Source: a virus. Taken from it: a DNA stretch of 23,615 nt. The DNA lies in IMG/VR virus record IMGVR_UViG_3300007280_000270, positions 1 to 23,615 of that record, one strand, 5' to 3'. The notes under the pieces were generated by a model that was not told the DNA's origin, made no database searches, and was given only the letters and a program-made list of their open reading frames with translations. Position numbers and translations under genes: made by a program. The number at the start of each line of letters is the position of its first letter. The first letter of the stretch is position 1. Shown here piece by piece: positions 21,372 through 23,615 of the stretch.

Positions 21372-23615
21372 TTAGCTAACTCTTACCCAGAGTTTCAATG
21401 TTGCTACAGTTGTTGAAGAATCCATTACAGTCTGACCGACCCATTGATGTGAGTAAGATCCTTCATATTGTTTTACATAGTTGGTGTTATATATGCCTTC
21501 GTATTCTTTTGCATATTGTTTAGTCCACTGCTTAACATATGCTTTGATCCAATCTCTATCAAAGTACCCAGTGTAAGCACCTTCGTATTGTCTTGCAAAG
21601 TATCCAGTGAATTGTTGTTCGTAGTTACCAGCATATGCCTTTGTGTACTGACCAATGTATGATCCAGTAAACTGTTGAGTGAATACACCTTCAAATGCTC
21701 CAGTGTATTGAGCTTCATATGCTTTTACATATTGGCCAAGGTATGTTGTATTGAATACACCTTCGAATGTTCCAGTGTATTGACCAAGATATGTTCCAGT
21801 GTATTGACCAATATAGTTACCTGCCCATGCTTTCTGATAGTAACCAATGTATGCACCTTCGTATTGTTTTGCAAAGTATCCTGTATACTGAGCTTCCCAA
21901 ACCTTAGACCATTGTTTTTCATAAACGCCAAGATATGTTCCAGTAAACTGTTGGCCAAAGTATCCTGTAAACTGACCTTCATATTCTTTTGAGTATTGAC
22001 CAAGATATGTTCCAACATATTCACCTTGGTATGCTTTTACATATTGGCCAACGTATAGTCCTTCATAGTGTCCAACATAGTTATGTGCACCTTCGAATGC
22101 TTGGTCATAGTATCCAATGTAAACACCTTCATAAGTTTTAGTCCAAGTGTTTGCATAGTAACCAGTATATTGACCGTTGTACTGACCTGAGTATGTTCTT
22201 GATCCAGACCATAGTTTAGCATATGCTTTGATCCAAGCTACTGAGATATAAGTTCTGTTAAATGCACCTTCGAACTGTTGAGCATATTGTCCGGTGTATG
22301 TTCTAGTACCTTCGTATTGTTTAGCATATGCTTTGACCCAACTCAGTACATAGTCTTTTGAGTAGTTTCTTGTAAACAATCCAGTCCACTGTCTGCTGCC
22401 TGCATATTGTGCTTGATAGTTTCTTGAGAACTGACCTGTATAGTTTTTGGCATACTGACCTGTGTATGTTCTGGTACCAACATATTGTGCAGCAAATGCT
22501 CCAGCAAATCTTCTTTCGTAATATCCTGTATAAACGCTTTCGAAGTAGCCAGTGTACTGTTTACTATAGTTAGATGTATACACGCCCGTATACGTGGTCT
22601 CATACTGTCCTACATATGCTTTCGTGTACGTTTTAGACCATACTCTATTCCATTGTCCGGTATATGTTTTAGTATATGCACCAATGTATGCTTTTTGATA
22701 TGCCTTAGTCCATTGCTTTGTATACTGACCAAGGAAAGTTTTTACATAGTTACCTTGGTATGCTTTTTGATATGCTTTCTGCCATATCTTAGCAAACACA
22801 CCTTCATAAGTTTTTACATAGTTGCCTGTGTATGCTTTCTGATAATGTTTTGTATACAGACCAGTATATGATCCAACGTAATCGCCAGAGTATTGTTTTA
22901 CATAGTTACCAGTATACTGCTTAGTATAGTTTCTATTATACTGACCTGTGAACTGACTTTCATATGTTCCAGAGTATGCTCTATCATAGTTGCCTGTATA
23001 TGCTTTCTGATAGTTAGTACCGTATGTTCCACTAAACTGAGAATCATAAGAACCAGTGTAACCTCTTTCGTAGTTACCTGCATAATGCTTTGTATAGTTT
23101 GTTGTATACGTACCAGAGAACTGAGACTCATACGTACCAGCAAATTGTCTGTCATAATTACCAGTATATTGTTTCAGGTAGTTTCTATTATACAGACCTA
23201 CGAATGTTGTTCCATACTGACCTGAGTATGCTTTTGTATAGTTACCAGTGTATGCTTTTTGATAGTTTCTAGTATACGTTCCACTATATTGTTTTGTATA
23301 GTTTGTTGTATAGTATCCAGTATAATGCTTGGTGTAGTTTCTACCATACTGACCTGTAAAGGTAGTTGCATATTGACCTGAATATGTCTTGGTATAGTTA
23401 CCAGTGTACTGTCTTGTATAGTTAGTACCATACTGACCTGAGAAGGTAGTTGCATATTGACCTGAATATGTCTTAGTATAGTTACCTGCATACGCTTTTG
23501 TATATGATGTAGCGTACTGACCTGAATACTGTTTTAGATAGTTCTTGTTAAAGTTGTTAGCATATGCTCTGGTATAACCTGTCTCATAGTAACCAGTATA
23601 TTGTTTTGTATAGTT
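21372..23615 (-). CDS. Giant Tyr-rich tetrapeptide-repeat protein, C-terminal part (N-terminus outside window)
   Basis: I read the frame codon by codon from 23615 to the TAA at 21374-21372 and found no stop, giving 747 residues. There is no ATG in the upper 816 bp, so an apparent GTG start at 22799 is only an internal Val codon. An aromatic residue (Y, sometimes F or W) occurs at every fourth position almost throughout. The three residues between usually carry a central G or K/R/E: Y-x-G-x-Y-x-K-x. Examples are QYTGNYTKTYSGQY and AYQKAYIGAYTKTY. At about five places the phase shifts by a six-residue unit such as VGTRTY or AGSRQW. The last 25 residues leave the repeat and end ATLKLWVRVS. I do not recognise a named family. 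A long fibre or whisker is the likeliest role, from its position next to fibre genes. Confidence 0.88.
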   Translation of the reverse strand, partial: NYTKQYTGYYETGYTRAYANNFNKNYLKQYSGQYATSYTKAYAGNYTKTYSGQYATTFSGQYGTNYTRQYTGNYTKTYSGQYATTFTGQYGRNYTKHYTGYYTTNYTKQYSGTYTRNYQKAYTGNYTKAYSGQYGTTFVGLYNRNYLKQYTGNYDRQFAGTYESQFSGTYTTNYTKHYAGNYERGYTGSYDSQFSGTYGTNYQKAYTGNYDRAYSGTYESQFTGQYNRNYTKQYTGNYVKQYSGDYVGSYTGLYTKHYQKAYTGNYVKTYEGVFAKIWQKAYQKAYQGNYVKTFLGQYTKQWTKAYQKAYIGAYTKTYTGQWNRVWSKTYTKAYVGQYETTYTGVYTSNYSKQYTGYFESVYTGYYERRFAGAFAAQYVGTRTYTGQYAKNYTGQFSRNYQAQYAGSRQWTGLFTRNYSKDYVLSWVKAYAKQYEGTRTYTGQYAQQFEGAFNRTYISVAWIKAYAKLWSGSRTYSGQYNGQYTGYYANTWTKTYEGVYIGYYDQAFEGAHNYVGHYEGLYVGQYVKAYQGEYVGTYLGQYSKEYEGQFTGYFGQQFTGTYLGVYEKQWSKVWEAQYTGYFAKQYEGAYIGYYQKAWAGNYIGQYTGTYLGQYTGTFEGVFNTTYLGQYVKAYEAQYTGAFEGVFTQQFTGSYIGQYTKAYAGNYEQQFTGYFARQYEGAYTGYFDRDWIKAYVKQWTKQYAKEYEGIYNTNYVKQYEGSYSHQWVGQTVMDSSTTVATLKLWVRVS
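23342..23486 (-). repeat. 84-bp direct repeat inside the Tyr-repeat gene
   Basis: Bases 23342-23402 and 23426-23486 match at 58 of 61 positions by eye, offset by 84 bp (28 codons). The unit encodes YSGQYATTF plus following tetrads in each copy. High nucleotide identity, against the diverged codons elsewhere in the gene, points to a recent tandem duplication or gene conversion. Confidence 0.8.

Noticed and set aside
22799-22871. A start for the Tyr-repeat protein at 22799
   Set aside because: The codon is GTG inside an unbroken repeat frame that stays open to 23615, so it is an internal Val and the real start is outside the window.
21675-23272. Several plus-strand and other-frame ORFs rich in Cys, Ile, Val, Ser within the repeat gene
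   Set aside because: They are shadows of the repetitive Tyr codons on the other strand or frame, lack ribosome sites, and overlap the coding frame completely.
22800-23615. CRISPR-like or non-coding tandem repeat array
   Set aside because: The short-period similarity comes from 12-bp coding units; there are no constant repeats with unique spacers, and the frame is open throughout.
1-23615. tRNA genes, insertion sequences, integrase or attachment sites
   Set aside because: No cloverleaf-like segment, transposase motif or terminal repeat was noticed by eye, and almost all of the sequence is accounted for by coding regions.

Overview
The window is a 23.6 kb piece of a T4-like marine myovirus genome. 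It is AT-rich and very densely packed, and nearly every gene reads right to left on the minus strand. Along that strand the order is gp13-14-15-16-17-18-19-20-67-68-(extra gene)-21-22-23, which is the T4 head/neck/tail order. One gene absent from T4 sits inside the prohead cassette. The fibre genes have the marine T4-like (cyanophage or pelagiphage) style rather than the coliphage style. The host cannot be fixed from this sequence.

Layout in transcription order (right to left). (1) 23615-21372 is the C-terminal part of a giant Tyr-rich tetrapeptide-repeat protein. Its reading frame is open to the window edge, so its N-terminus is missing. (2) 21368-19265 is a small accessory cassette behind a sigma70-like promoter: a helical hypothetical protein, a GT-A type glycosyltransferase, and a probable 2OG-Fe(II) oxygenase-like protein. 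(3) 18943-19287 is the only plus-strand gene, of unknown function, facing the cassette. (4) 18872-11956 is a fibre/adhesin cluster of eight genes, several joined by TAATG or TAGTG stop/start overlaps. It includes three paralogues with an Mtd-like N-terminus, one of them 998 aa with two PKD-like domains. (5) 11943-9156 holds neck proteins gp13 and gp14, tail terminator gp15, and small terminase gp16. (6) 9156-4909 holds large terminase gp17, tail sheath gp18 and tail tube gp19. (7) 4845 to 1 holds portal gp20, gp67-like and gp68-like core proteins, an extra 89-aa protein, prohead protease gp21, scaffold gp22, and the N-terminal part of major capsid protein gp23.

Regulation visible in the sequence: T4-type late promoter octamers (TATAAATA) lie upstream of gp22, the gp67 cassette, gp18, the 419-aa fibre and the 109-aa fibre gene. 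One also lies on the plus strand before the lone plus gene, and there the two octamers face each other as an inverted repeat. A 9-mer CTAAATACT precedes both gp19 and gp20. The accessory cassette instead has TTGACT-17 bp-TATAAT, suggesting early expression.

The most unusual element is the Tyr tetrad-repeat protein. It has an aromatic residue at every fourth position for hundreds of residues, broken by rare six-residue phase shifts. Other observations are a shared (D/E)GG(T/S)(Y/F) extreme C-terminus on four different proteins, a shared C-terminal module on two adjacent fibre genes, and paired palindromes within the fibre cluster.
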